Source: CAZJQD01 sp964548165 [NCBI: uncultured bacterium]
GTDB lineage: Bacteria; UBA8481
Assembly: GCA_964548165.1 (NCBI GenBank)
Contig: CAZJQD010000019.1
Span: 6,328 to 70,327 of the forward strand
DNA length: 64,000 nucleotides
Reading direction: 5' to 3'
Shown here one piece after another: positions 46,815 through 55,599 of this stretch (position 1 is its first letter; each line of letters opens with the position of its first letter). A program made the translations under genes and the position numbers. The notes below the pieces were generated by a model, which searched no databases, was not told where the DNA came from, and saw only the letters and a list, made by a program, of their open reading frames with translations.

Positions 46815-47837
46815 TCACCACTTGTTGACTTCGAAGACGACCTCGTCGCAGTACTGGTCGAGGATGCGCTCCTCCTCGTCGAACATGCAGTACATGCAGA
46901 ACTGGTGGACACCCACGTCCTTGAGGGCCTTGAGCTTGGCGATGTGCTCATCCGCGGTGCCGACGATGCAGAAGTCGTCGATGATGTTGTCCGGGATGAA
47001 ATGGAGATGGTTGGAATCCTTGTCCGCATGCTGGCGGTAGTCGTAGCCCTCGCGCCCCTTGATGTAGTCCGTGAGGCTCTGCGGGATGTGCCGGGCCTGC
47101 TCGGGATCCTTCTCGACGACGTTCTTGACGATGTCGGCGACGTGATTGCCGACCATGGCCGGGAACCACTTCACGTGGCGGCGACACTCGGCCCGGTCCT
47201 TGTGTATCCAGACCGGGGCGGCGACCATGATCTTGATCTCGTTCGGGTCCCGTCCGACCGACTTCGCGCCCTCGTGGACCTGGCTGATGAACCACTTGGC
47301 CAGCTCAACGCTGGCAATCTGGAGGATGATGCCGTCCGCGTAGGTACCGGCGGAATGAAGGACCTTGGGGCCGTAGCCGGCTACCCAGATCGGGAGCTTG
47401 TAGTCGGGGTTGGCCCAGGAGAACCACTGCTCCTGCCCCTCGTACTCGACCTTCCCGCCCTCGGCCATCTTCTTCACGAAGAGCGAGAACTCCTTCATCT
47501 TCTCGATGGTCATGGGCTTGCGGCCGAGGACGCGGCGCGAGGAGTCCCCGCGGCCGACGCCGACGATGGATCGGCCCCCGGAGAGGACGTTCATGGTGGC
47601 GAAATGGCTGGCGGCAACCGTCCAGTCCCGGACACCCGGGTTGGTCACGCACGGCCCCATCTTCATGATCTCGGTCTTGGCCGCGAGGTAACCGATGGAG
47701 GTGCAGTACTCGCGCCAGAGGACATGGGAGTCGAAGGTCCAGAGGTAAGTGAACCCGGCCTCCTCGGCGCGCCGGGCCAGCTTGACCGTGCGGCCCATGG
47801 ACATGTCGCCCTTGAAACAGATTCCGAAGTTGAGCAT
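46815..47837 (-). CDS. F420-dependent LLM-class oxidoreductase
   Basis: The 340-residue luciferase-like monooxygenase fold protein begins 'MLNFGICFKGDMSMGR' and has 'GDSSRRVLGRKPM', a loop typical of F420-dependent LLM proteins. 'LPIWVAGYGPKVL' is the conserved phosphate-binding strand. It probably oxidises or reduces a substrate with F420 in the cytoplasm; the substrate is unknown. ATG 47837 has a Shine-Dalgarno GGGAGGG. It is the first gene of the cofG-cofH operon, so synthesis and use of the cofactor are transcribed together. Confidence 0.88.
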   Translation of the reverse strand: MLNFGICFKGDMSMGRTVKLARRAEEAGFTYLWTFDSHVLWREYCTSIGYLAAKTEIMKMGPCVTNPGVRDWTVAASHFATMNVLSGGRSIVGVGRGDSSRRVLGRKPMTIEKMKEFSLFVKKMAEGGKVEYEGQEQWFSWANPDYKLPIWVAGYGPKVLHSAGTYADGIILQIASVELAKWFISQVHEGAKSVGRDPNEIKIMVAAPVWIHKDRAECRRHVKWFPAMVGNHVADIVKNVVEKDPEQARHIPQSLTDYIKGREGYDYRQHADKDSNHLHFIPDNIIDDFCIVGTADEHIAKLKALKDVGVHQFCMYCMFDEEERILDQYCDEVVFEVNKW

Positions 47838-48048
47838 GAAGCCCTCCCGCTACGAGGTGTGATAAGAACAGACGAGGAGGATGGACCGGTGCCGGGAGAG
47901 TGTCAACGGCTTTTCGGACGGGAGAGATGCTGTTCGCAGCTGCCCCGCAACCCGGTCCCCACGTCGCCAGGACCGCACCCCGATTCCGAGCCGTGCTCGG
48001 CCGAGCGGCCAGGCCGGCGTGCGTCATCGAGCGGTGACGCGGTCTTAC

Positions 48049-48894
48049 TCAATAGTAGTAATGGTGATCTTCGTCATCATCGTCGTCGTCGTCGATCTCG
48101 AGCTCGGCGTCGTCGAAGTCCTCAACGTCAGCATCTGAGGCCTCATCGACGATCTCGTCCATCTCGTCGACCTCATCCGACGACATCTCGTCGACCGCGC
48201 CCTCCTCGACACCGGATCCATCCTCGTTTCCGGAGACGGAGAACGACTGGCCCTCGCCGAGCGTGACGGGATCAAAGGCGCCGTCCTGGTTGCCCTCGAT
48301 CTCGACACTGCCCTCACTGCAGGAGAAATCCACCTGGACGTTGCCGCCGTCCTGCTTCACGCCGCGATCCCAGGAGACGCGGGCGGAGAAGACCGTCCCG
48401 CGCACGCCCGCCGTGGCGACGGGCGTGCGCAGCGCGTAAGTGGACTGGGCGCGAAAGCCCCGCAGAACGCTGACCGCGCGACCGCGAGCCAGGTCGACCT
48501 CGATGTTCTGGGTCCGCGTCCGGGCGGGAAAGAGCCCAAGGACGCGCTCGGTGGTGTCCACGGCCGGCCGCGACGCCATGGCGGCGATCGTGACCTGGGC
48601 GTTCTGCTGGAGACTGATGAAGTTGTTGGGCGAGAGCTTGATGATCGCGGACCCGTCGGGACCCGTGTTGATCTTGTCCCCCGTGTTCACGCGCATCCGC
48701 TCGGTTGCGCGCACCCAGCTGGCCGAGCCGACGGCCTGGTACTGCACCGCGCCGCGAGCCCGTACCAGGATCCCGAAGGCGGGCTGGGTGGCCTCGACAT
48801 AGGCGGCGTGCGCCAGGAGAAGAACAGCCGCGAAGAAGAACGCGTAGCCGCCGAAGCGAACGGTCCAGCGCCGAAGAAGGTTTGTCATCGTCAT
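48049..48894 (-). CDS. FecR-domain periplasmic protein with acidic Asp/Glu tail
   Basis: The 281-residue protein has an N-terminal membrane or signal segment (about 15-37) and then a FecR-type beta-sandwich ('VRARGAVQYQ', 'RMRVNTGDKINTGPDGSA', 'TPVATAGVRGTVFSA'). A long acidic low-complexity tail ends in seven Asp, Glu, Asp, two His and three Tyr. Stand-alone FecR proteins bind peptidoglycan or ligands outside the cytoplasm. ATG 48894 follows GAGGTG by six bases; GTG 48903 is an alternative. It follows the barrel gene by about ten bases in one operon. Confidence 0.8.
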   Translation of the reverse strand: MTMTNLLRRWTVRFGGYAFFFAAVLLLAHAAYVEATQPAFGILVRARGAVQYQAVGSASWVRATERMRVNTGDKINTGPDGSAIIKLSPNNFISLQQNAQVTIAAMASRPAVDTTERVLGLFPARTRTQNIEVDLARGRAVSVLRGFRAQSTYALRTPVATAGVRGTVFSARVSWDRGVKQDGGNVQVDFSCSEGSVEIEGNQDGAFDPVTLGEGQSFSVSGNEDGSGVEEGAVDEMSSDEVDEMDEIVDEASDADVEDFDDAELEIDDDDDDDEDHHYYY

Positions 48895-48904
48895 GGCTCT
48901 CACC

Positions 48905-50008
48905 TCAGAAGGAGGTCACGATCTGAAAAATGATCGCGTCGTTATCCAGGCCGTCCTTCTCGGACGGCGTCCTGTCGAAGAACTCGTAGTTGCGCTCGTA
49001 CACGAGCGCGAACTGCATGTTGGATTGGTAATCGTAGGTGGCCCCGGCCGTGTAGCGCTTTCGCCGCCAGGACTCCGGCAGGTTCATGGGGCGCGCGATG
49101 GTGTTGTTGTCCAACCGGTCGTAACCGAGCGCGTAGTTGAACTTGCCCACGCGGTACGAGGCTCCGAGGTTCCAGACCTTCAGGTCGAGCGGCCCCTCGT
49201 CGGCGGTTATGTACTCGCCGTAGGCGCGCCAGGGCCCATACTGGTAGTCGACCACGCTGCCGAGGTATCTCCGGCGCGTGTGCTCGTTGATGCCGGGCGC
49301 AAGAATATTCAGGCCGCGCAGGAGGTCTCGATCCGCTCGAGAAATGTGCCCCTCGGTCCAGGTGAAGTTCACGTCGAGGCTCCCCCACTCGCCGCCGTCG
49401 CGCCACCCCACCATCGCGTAAATTTCCTTGTTGTTCGTCGTCGCGTTTCCGCCCGCGCCGGTGCGGGTTGGTCGTCCGAACGCGCGCGTGTTCGAGAGAA
49501 AGGTTCCCGTCTGCGAGAGCGCAGAGTTGTTGACCAGGCCGATCTCGGTCCGCCACGGATAGAACTCGAAGGACGACTTCAGGCCCACGACCGATCCGGT
49601 GTGGAACATCAGCGCCGGATACGAGAGGTTGATGGTCTCCAGGGGCGCGCCGTTGGGCTTGTAGAAGCGGCCCAGGGTCAGCAGGCCGTCGTAGGGCAGT
49701 CCCGCCCACTCGAGATAGCCCTCGCTGATGACGGGAGCGGCACCGCCCGAAGAAACCATGGTGAACTGGGCGCGGCTGTAGTCGGTGAGCTCGGAGCGGA
49801 ACTTCAGCGAGGTCTGGACCAGGCGGAACTGCCCGTGGGCCGTGTTCGCCTGCATGACGGCGGGAATGCCGTAGGTGCCTCCCTCGCGATCCCGGTATTC
49901 GGTGATCAAGGACCCGCTGACCTTGAGCGGGCCGACGGCGGTAGAAGAGGTAGCCAGTACCATCACCGCAGCCAGGCACAGGACCGCGCTTCTCGTGAAG
50001 TTGACCAT
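48905..50008 (-). CDS. Outer-membrane beta-barrel (porin-like) protein
   Basis: The 367-residue protein starts with a signal peptide ('MVNFTRSAVLCLAAVMVLA') and then consists of alternating aromatic and polar strands, ending in 'IIFQIVTSF', a terminal Phe typical for BAM-inserted barrels. No porin family can be named. ATG 50008 has AGGGAG about seven bases upstream; the frame is open to 50251 but that part is non-coding promoter. It is transcribed with the FecR-domain gene. Confidence 0.8.
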   Translation of the reverse strand: MVNFTRSAVLCLAAVMVLATSSTAVGPLKVSGSLITEYRDREGGTYGIPAVMQANTAHGQFRLVQTSLKFRSELTDYSRAQFTMVSSGGAAPVISEGYLEWAGLPYDGLLTLGRFYKPNGAPLETINLSYPALMFHTGSVVGLKSSFEFYPWRTEIGLVNNSALSQTGTFLSNTRAFGRPTRTGAGGNATTNNKEIYAMVGWRDGGEWGSLDVNFTWTEGHISRADRDLLRGLNILAPGINEHTRRRYLGSVVDYQYGPWRAYGEYITADEGPLDLKVWNLGASYRVGKFNYALGYDRLDNNTIARPMNLPESWRRKRYTAGATYDYQSNMQFALVYERNYEFFDRTPSEKDGLDNDAIIFQIVTSF

Positions 50009-50221
50009 GATCCGCTCCCTGCACATCGAGTTAGCAGCAGCGGGACGCCGAATCCGGCCCCCCGAGAATTCAACAGACCGCATAATGCGCAACGACTCTT
50101 GGTATGTCAAGTTTTGTACCGAACAGGAATCCCGGTAGCCACGCTGGAGATCCCGGCGGAGCGTGAGCGGGGCTGTTGCTTGCGGGATGATTTGTCCGCC
50201 GCTCCCCGCTAGGATGCACGA
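50009..50221. promoter_or_regulatory. Divergent promoter region, barrel protein and AsmA-like protein
   Basis: The 213 bases between divergent genes hold no coding sequence. A TAGGAT box (50210-50215) lies six bases before GTG 50222 and fits a leaderless start for the AsmA-like gene. The minus-strand side has a Shine-Dalgarno sequence for ATG 50008. Confidence 0.4.
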
Positions 50222-52909
50222 GTGAAAATTCCCGGGCTCACCAATCGCCACCGCATCCTGCTCTACGCGGTGACGGCCGTGATCTGCCTGGCCGCCGCGG
50301 CGTCACAGTACGAAATTCGCTCCGATCAGTTCGGCCCCCTGGCCCGGGCCTACATCGAGAGCCTCGTTGACCGCCGCATCGAGGTCGGCGACGCCTCCTT
50401 CACCTTCTGGGGCCGTGTGACACTGCGCGACGTCCGGATCCTCAACCCGCCCGGCAGCGCCTCCCCCTATCTCGTCGAGATCCCGCGCTTGCGCTTCTAC
50501 CTGGGCATGACCGGCGGCGAGACCAGCGCGTTCCGTCCGACCAGCATCAGCATCGAGGATGCGGCCTTCTCCTTCGAGCGACCGGACACCGGGCTCTGGA
50601 ACACGGACCGCATCTTCGTCGCCAAGCCCCCCCGCCACGATCACCCGACCTTCACGCTCCCCATCACCATCAGCAACGCCGACGTCTTCTACCGGGATTC
50701 CCAGGTGGGGAGGTCCGGGATTGCCCTCCATCTCGAGGACGTCGACGCCAACTTCACCGTCATGTCGGACGGATCCGAGATCAAGAACTTCCTCCAGACC
50801 GAACCCGTCGCACTGGCTGGCGGCGGCGACATCCTGCTGGCCCTGCGTTCCCACCCGAACGCGCGCCAGGTCTCCGCGACGCTCCAGCTCCGCGGCGCGG
50901 ACATCCGCTCGCTCCGGCCCTACTATGACTTTCTCTCATTCCTGGAATTCCGATCCGGGCGTGGAACCGGCACCTACCGGCTCGATTTCGTCGGAGACAC
51001 CTGGGCAGGACAGGCGGGGATCGATGTCACCGAGGCCGATATTCACCATGCCGCCTCCGGAACAGACTTCAAGGGCGCGGCCCCCCGCGTGGCCTTCCGC
51101 GTCGAGGGAGACAGCGAACGGATCACGCTCAAGGAGCTCAACGTCCAGTGGTACCGCGCCGCGATCACCGGCCGCGGGTTCTTCGCGACGCGGCGCGCGA
51201 CCCGGCCCGAGGCCGATGTCACCCTCACGACATCGCAGGCGCGGGCCGAGGACCTGGCCTTCCTGCTCTGCGATCCCGCGTTTCGTCCCACCGGCACCCT
51301 CTCGGGAACCTGCCGGCTGTTGACGCCTCCGGGCGGCGTCTCACGCTACGAATTCGCGATCGATCTCACGCCCAGCGCCATCCGCTACGGGGAGATCTTC
51401 CAGAAGCCGGCCGGCGTCCGGGGCAGGCTGGAGATCGCAGGCCGGTTCGGCGGCAAGCCCGAGAAGCTCGCGTTCGTCGTGGCGGAGACCCGGGGCGAAC
51501 TGGTGCCCGAAGGATCCACGTGGATACTCAATCTGCCGCGGGCCCGGGGCGAGGATCTGCGCAACCACCTCACCAGCCTCGCGGACCAGCCCGAGGTCAG
51601 TCTCTCGGGGACCGTGGCCGCCCGGCTACGCCTCGGAGGCTCGGGTGCCGTGAGCGGAACGGTTGATCTCACGGACGCCGCCCTCGCCCTCGGCGATGCC
51701 GCGGTTAAACCCGTGGGCATGGTCGCCAAGGCAACGGTCGAGGCCCAGCTCCGTCCGGACGGATGGCGGATCACGGACGGAGACCTCCAGGTGCGCTCCA
51801 GCCGCCTGCACGTCGCCGGCACCTGGACGTCCGAACTCGCCTTGTGGACGGCGACGGTCGCCCAGCTCTACGCCGACGACCTCTTCGCGGTCCTGCCCCA
51901 GGCCGCGGCGCGCGTCAGCTCCACCGTCATGTGGTCCGGACCGCTCCAGGGCCGTCTCGATTGGAAGCGGCGCGGGCGGGCAGGCGGTGAGTTCACCGCC
52001 AACGTCGACCTGACCCCGGTCGCGCTGGTCATCACGGGCGCCGGTCGTAAGCCCGCCGGGATCGCCGGCGATCTCAGGCTCACCGGCGCCGTCGACAACG
52101 GCGTCCTGCGCGTCGCCGAGAGTCGCCTGCGGCTTCAGTCGACGACCCTGACGGCGACCGGCGAGCTAGGCGGTGGGGGCGTGTCGCTGACTTTGCGCGG
52201 GCGTAGCACGGGGCTCGACGGGCTCAAGAACTTCCTGGCCGATTCCTTCTGGAGCGGTCTCGGTCAGCTCGAGACCTCCGGCAACGGCGACGTGGAGATC
52301 ACCGTGCAGGGTCGAGGCGGCATGACCACGATCCGAGCCGACCTCGTCGCGACCTGGGCCAGGCTCAGCTACGGCGACACGTGGTTCAAGCCGGCTGGAG
52401 AGTCCCTTCGCGCCCACGCCCTGATCGTGCAGATGCCGGAACTGACGCGCGTGGAGAGGCTCGAGATTGTCCAGGGTGCCTCGTCCCTGGTCGCGGCCGG
52501 GACGATCTCGGCCGGACGACCCGCCGCGCTCGACGCCACCGTCACCGCGCAGATCGACATCCCGCGCTTCATCGCGCATGCCCCGGGACTCTCGCGTGTC
52601 GTCATCGAGCGCCGCAACGCGGCGGAGGCCCTCCAGCTCATCGCCGACGCCGACGATCGCGCCACCCTCAACTGGAAAGCCACGGGCACGTTGGAGGAGC
52701 CACGGCTCGACCTGGCCATGCGCGAGATCGTCGGTCGCGCCGTCATCAATACCATCGCCCGCCAGGTCCGGCGCTTCGCCAGCATCATCACGGCGCCGGT
52801 CACCTTCGGGTTCGAGATCATTCGCCCGAGGCCGGAACGCTCGGATAGCGAGAGCGCCACGGGAACACCCAGCCGCCCAGCCCCCCCTTCCCGGTCCGGT
52901 TCCCGCTGA
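50222..52909 (+). CDS. AsmA/TamB-like envelope protein
   Basis: The 895-residue protein has one N-terminal membrane segment (about 10-28) and a long beta-rich body with repeated AsmA-type features: 'GDASFTFWGRVTLRDVRI' at the start and several later 'L-x-G-x-V-D/A' strand pairs. Such proteins form periplasmic bridges for phospholipid transfer to the outer membrane. The C-terminus is Ser/Pro/Arg-rich and disordered. GTG 50222 has a TAGGAT box six bases upstream and no Shine-Dalgarno sequence. It has no operon partner. Confidence 0.8.
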   Translation: MKIPGLTNRHRILLYAVTAVICLAAAASQYEIRSDQFGPLARAYIESLVDRRIEVGDASFTFWGRVTLRDVRILNPPGSASPYLVEIPRLRFYLGMTGGETSAFRPTSISIEDAAFSFERPDTGLWNTDRIFVAKPPRHDHPTFTLPITISNADVFYRDSQVGRSGIALHLEDVDANFTVMSDGSEIKNFLQTEPVALAGGGDILLALRSHPNARQVSATLQLRGADIRSLRPYYDFLSFLEFRSGRGTGTYRLDFVGDTWAGQAGIDVTEADIHHAASGTDFKGAAPRVAFRVEGDSERITLKELNVQWYRAAITGRGFFATRRATRPEADVTLTTSQARAEDLAFLLCDPAFRPTGTLSGTCRLLTPPGGVSRYEFAIDLTPSAIRYGEIFQKPAGVRGRLEIAGRFGGKPEKLAFVVAETRGELVPEGSTWILNLPRARGEDLRNHLTSLADQPEVSLSGTVAARLRLGGSGAVSGTVDLTDAALALGDAAVKPVGMVAKATVEAQLRPDGWRITDGDLQVRSSRLHVAGTWTSELALWTATVAQLYADDLFAVLPQAAARVSSTVMWSGPLQGRLDWKRRGRAGGEFTANVDLTPVALVITGAGRKPAGIAGDLRLTGAVDNGVLRVAESRLRLQSTTLTATGELGGGGVSLTLRGRSTGLDGLKNFLADSFWSGLGQLETSGNGDVEITVQGRGGMTTIRADLVATWARLSYGDTWFKPAGESLRAHALIVQMPELTRVERLEIVQGASSLVAAGTISAGRPAALDATVTAQIDIPRFIAHAPGLSRVVIERRNAAEALQLIADADDRATLNWKATGTLEEPRLDLAMREIVGRAVINTIARQVRRFASIITAPVTFGFEIIRPRPERSDSESATGTPSRPAPPSRSGSR

Positions 52910-53371
52910 GCGAGACGATCGGTGGGCCAGACGGCCACGGGCCCTCTGCCCGAGTAATCCACAGCATTACTCCGCCAATGCCAGTCGTCCACGACGCATC
53001 CAGAAATAGTACCACTATTTTCCTATTTTACCCCTTGAAGAGAGCACCAGATTGATACTATATATTCGTTAACACTTAACTTAGCGACCGACCGGGTCCT
53101 AGCGTCCCGGGTACACGGTTCGGAAGGGGCGGCGCAAGCTGCCCCTTCTCCCGTTAAAAGCGATGCCGAGAGAAGACACGCAGGAACCACGAAGGGATGC
53201 GAATGACCGCGGATGAGACCAAGAGCCGACAATCGTGCAAAGCAGCGCGAACTCTTCACAGGACGCGATCCCCGCGAGTCCGCCGTTCTTCTTGTTTGCT
53301 GACCTCATTTCGTGTTTATTCGTGTCCCCCCGTGGTTGATGCATTCTCCACGATATTTTAAGGAGCGTTCC
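52910..53371. other. Non-coding region, 462 bp
   Basis: No gene is visible. Positions 53002-53084 are AT-rich compared with their surroundings and include the palindrome AAATAGT-ACC-ACTATTT (53004-53020), possibly a terminator for the AsmA-like gene. A paired inverted repeat occupies 53185-53337, and the Shine-Dalgarno AAGGAG of mrp is at 53360-53365. Confidence 0.6.
53185..53337. repeat. Paired inverted repeat (element A2)
   Basis: The arms 53185-53213 (AACCACGAAGGGATGCGAAT...) and 53309-53337 are imperfect reverse complements, 22 of 29 positions in my alignment. They flank about 95 bp, in the same layout as elements A1 and A3. Confidence 0.55.
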
Positions 53372-54448
53372 ATGCCCGTTACCCAGGAAGCCGTACTCGC
53401 CAAGCTCGCGGAGGTCATCGATCCCGAGATCCATCGCGACATTGTCTCGCTCGGCATGATCAAGAACCTCGTCTGCGAACCCTCGGGCCGCGTCGCCTTC
53501 ACCGTCGAGCTGACCACGCCCGCCTGCCCGCTCAAGGCGCAGATCGAGGCCGATGTCCGGGCTCGTCTCGCCGAACTCCCGGGCATCACCGAGGTCGCGT
53601 TGACCATGACCGGCCGCGTCGCCAAGCCCACCCCGGCCAAGAACGCGATCCCCGGCGTCTCCCACATCATCGCGGTGGGTTCCGGCAAGGGCGGTGTCGG
53701 CAAGTCCACGGTGGCCGTCAACCTCGCGATCGCCCTGGCCCGCGACGGCGCCTCGGTCGGCCTCCTCGACGCCGACATCTACGGCCCCAACATTCCCACC
53801 ATGCTCGACGTGCACGCCCCGAAGGCGGTCGAGAACGAGACGATCGAGCCCGCCGAGATCCATGGGCTCAAGGTCGTCTCCATGGGATTCTTCCTGGATC
53901 CGGCAGAACCCGTGATCTGGAGGGGACCCATGCTGCACGGCGCGATGCGCCAGTTCTTCCAGAACGTGTCATGGGGCGAGCTCGACTACCTCATCATCGA
54001 CCTCCCGCCGGGCACCGGCGACGTCCAGCTCTCAATGGCCCAGATGGTTCCCGTCACGGGCGCGGTCATTGTCTGCACGCCGCAGCGCGTCGCCCTGGAG
54101 GACTGCCGCAAGTCGGTCGCGATGTTCCGCAAGGTCGAGGTCCCGATCCTCGGCATCATCGAGAACATGTCGTTTCTCATCGCCCCGCAGAGCGGCGAGC
54201 GCGTCGATCTCTTCGGGGCCGGCGGCGCCGAGGCGGCGGCGGCGGAATGGAACGAGCGCTACCTGGGCGCGCTCCCGATCGATCCCCGCATCGCCCAGGG
54301 CGGAGACTCCGGGCGGCCCGTCTCCCTGGGCGACGACGCCTTGGCCGACGCCTTCCGCGTCGTGGCCCGGCAGGTGGCCGGCGAGGTCTCGCGCCGAGCC
54401 CTCGCGCGCCCCCGCGAGATCAGCCTCGACGGCTTGATCCTGCAGTAG
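53372..54448 (+). CDS. mrp: Mrp/NBP35-family ATP-binding protein lacking the CxxC
   Basis: The 358-residue cytoplasmic P-loop protein normally carries Fe-S clusters to target enzymes. The N-terminal DUF59/MIP18 domain (about 1-85) has 'VIDPEIHRDIVSLGMI' and 'TTPACPLK'. The MinD-like domain has the deviant Walker A 'VGSGKGGVGKSTVAVNLA' and 'LLDADIYGPNIPTML'. The loop that should carry the cluster-bridging CPHC reads 'ENMSFLIAPQSGERVDLF', so both cysteines are missing. ATG 53372 has AAGGAG seven bases upstream; the open frame further upstream reads through the inverted repeat. Confidence 0.93.
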   Translation: MPVTQEAVLAKLAEVIDPEIHRDIVSLGMIKNLVCEPSGRVAFTVELTTPACPLKAQIEADVRARLAELPGITEVALTMTGRVAKPTPAKNAIPGVSHIIAVGSGKGGVGKSTVAVNLAIALARDGASVGLLDADIYGPNIPTMLDVHAPKAVENETIEPAEIHGLKVVSMGFFLDPAEPVIWRGPMLHGAMRQFFQNVSWGELDYLIIDLPPGTGDVQLSMAQMVPVTGAVIVCTPQRVALEDCRKSVAMFRKVEVPILGIIENMSFLIAPQSGERVDLFGAGGAEAAAAEWNERYLGALPIDPRIAQGGDSGRPVSLGDDALADAFRVVARQVAGEVSRRALARPREISLDGLILQ

Positions 54449-54521
54449 GCCTCGCCCGGCTCGTCCCGACCTCTTAACCCGACCCCTTAAAGCGCCGGCG
54501 GCAGCCTCTGCAATTCCACCG

Positions 54522-55514
54522 CTACAATTCCAGCGATGGGTTCGCGCTCTCGTCGCGGGACATCGGGCGCCCTGCGCCGACGCGCGCGGCCACGGCGATC
54601 ATGGCGGCGTTGTCCGTGCAGAAGGCGGGGCGCGGGACCGCGAAGCGGACGCCGGCCTCGGAGCAGATCCGACCGAGCCGTTCCCGGAGAAGGCGGTTGG
54701 ACGCCACGCCGCCGGTCAAGAGAAACCGCTCCGGCCTGCGCTCCTGGATCGCTCTCTTCACCTTCTCCGCCAGTGCCTCGACGACCGCATCCTGGAAGGA
54801 CGCGGCCAGGACGGCGGCACGACGCGCATCGGGAACGCCGCCGGCGAGCGCCTTGCGTAGTGCCGTCTTCAACCCCGAAAAGGAAAAGTCCGGCGAATGG
54901 CGCATCACGCCGACCACCAACCGCTCCCGTTCCTCCCCCGCCGCCTCGGCCGCTCGCGAAACCGCGGGACCGCCGGGGTAGCCAAGCCCGAGAAGGCGCG
55001 CGGCCTTGTCGAACGCCTCGCCGGCCGCATCGTCGACCGTCCGCGCCAGGATGCGGTAAGCGCCCGGCCCCACCACCTCCACGAGCGACGTGTGCCCGCC
55101 GGAGACGATCAGCGCGAGGTAGGGTGCTTGCCAGCCCGGGTCCTCGAGGAGAACGGCGTGCAGGTGCCCGGCGAGGTGATGCACGCCGAGGAGCGGCAAC
55201 CGGCGGGCTCCGGCATAGGCCTGGGCGAACTGCACGCCCACGAGAAGACTGCCCACCAGCCCGGGACCGCGCGTCACGGCGACCGCCTCCGGCTTCACGC
55301 CCGCCGCCAGCGCCTTGCTTAGCAAATCCTCCACGAGTTCCGGCAGGACCTCGATGTGCCGCCGCGACGCCACCTCGGGAACGACTCCGCCGAACGCCGC
55401 GTGCTCATCCACCTGCGAGTAGACCTCGTTGGCCACGAGCGCGCCGTTCGCATCCAGGACCGCCGCGGCCGTTTCGTCGCAGGAGGTCTCTATCGCCAGG
55501 AGCGGGACGGTCAC
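54522..55514 (-). CDS. tsaD: tRNA N6-adenosine threonylcarbamoyltransferase
   Basis: The 330-residue cytoplasmic enzyme transfers threonylcarbamoyl to A37 of ANN-decoding tRNAs. 'LLAIETSCDETAAAVLD' is the ASKHA N-terminus, the metal site is in 'GVHHLAGHLHAVL', and 'LIVSGGHTSLVEV' and 'FLLTGGVASNRLLRERL' are conserved. GTG 55514 was chosen because the family starts right there; the frame is open further. Its partners TsaB, TsaC and TsaE are not in the window. It ends convergently with mrp. Confidence 0.95.
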   Translation of the reverse strand: MTVPLLAIETSCDETAAAVLDANGALVANEVYSQVDEHAAFGGVVPEVASRRHIEVLPELVEDLLSKALAAGVKPEAVAVTRGPGLVGSLLVGVQFAQAYAGARRLPLLGVHHLAGHLHAVLLEDPGWQAPYLALIVSGGHTSLVEVVGPGAYRILARTVDDAAGEAFDKAARLLGLGYPGGPAVSRAAEAAGEERERLVVGVMRHSPDFSFSGLKTALRKALAGGVPDARRAAVLAASFQDAVVEALAEKVKRAIQERRPERFLLTGGVASNRLLRERLGRICSEAGVRFAVPRPAFCTDNAAMIAVAARVGAGRPMSRDESANPSLEL

Positions 55515-55599
55515 CGGTGAACCTTGCCGATCATCGCCCCCGACCACCGGGCGGGATGCCGTCCCGCTCAAGGCCGGAATCTCCTGGCCGACCCCGGGT

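Noticed and set aside
47881-48040. Signal-recognition-particle RNA in the gap between the LLM gene and the FecR gene
   Set aside because: The conserved GGAA tetraloop and AGCA side of the SRP domain are absent.
53312-53371. Upstream in-frame extension of mrp
   Set aside because: It translates the inverted repeat arm; ATG 53372 has a clear Shine-Dalgarno sequence and matches the family start.
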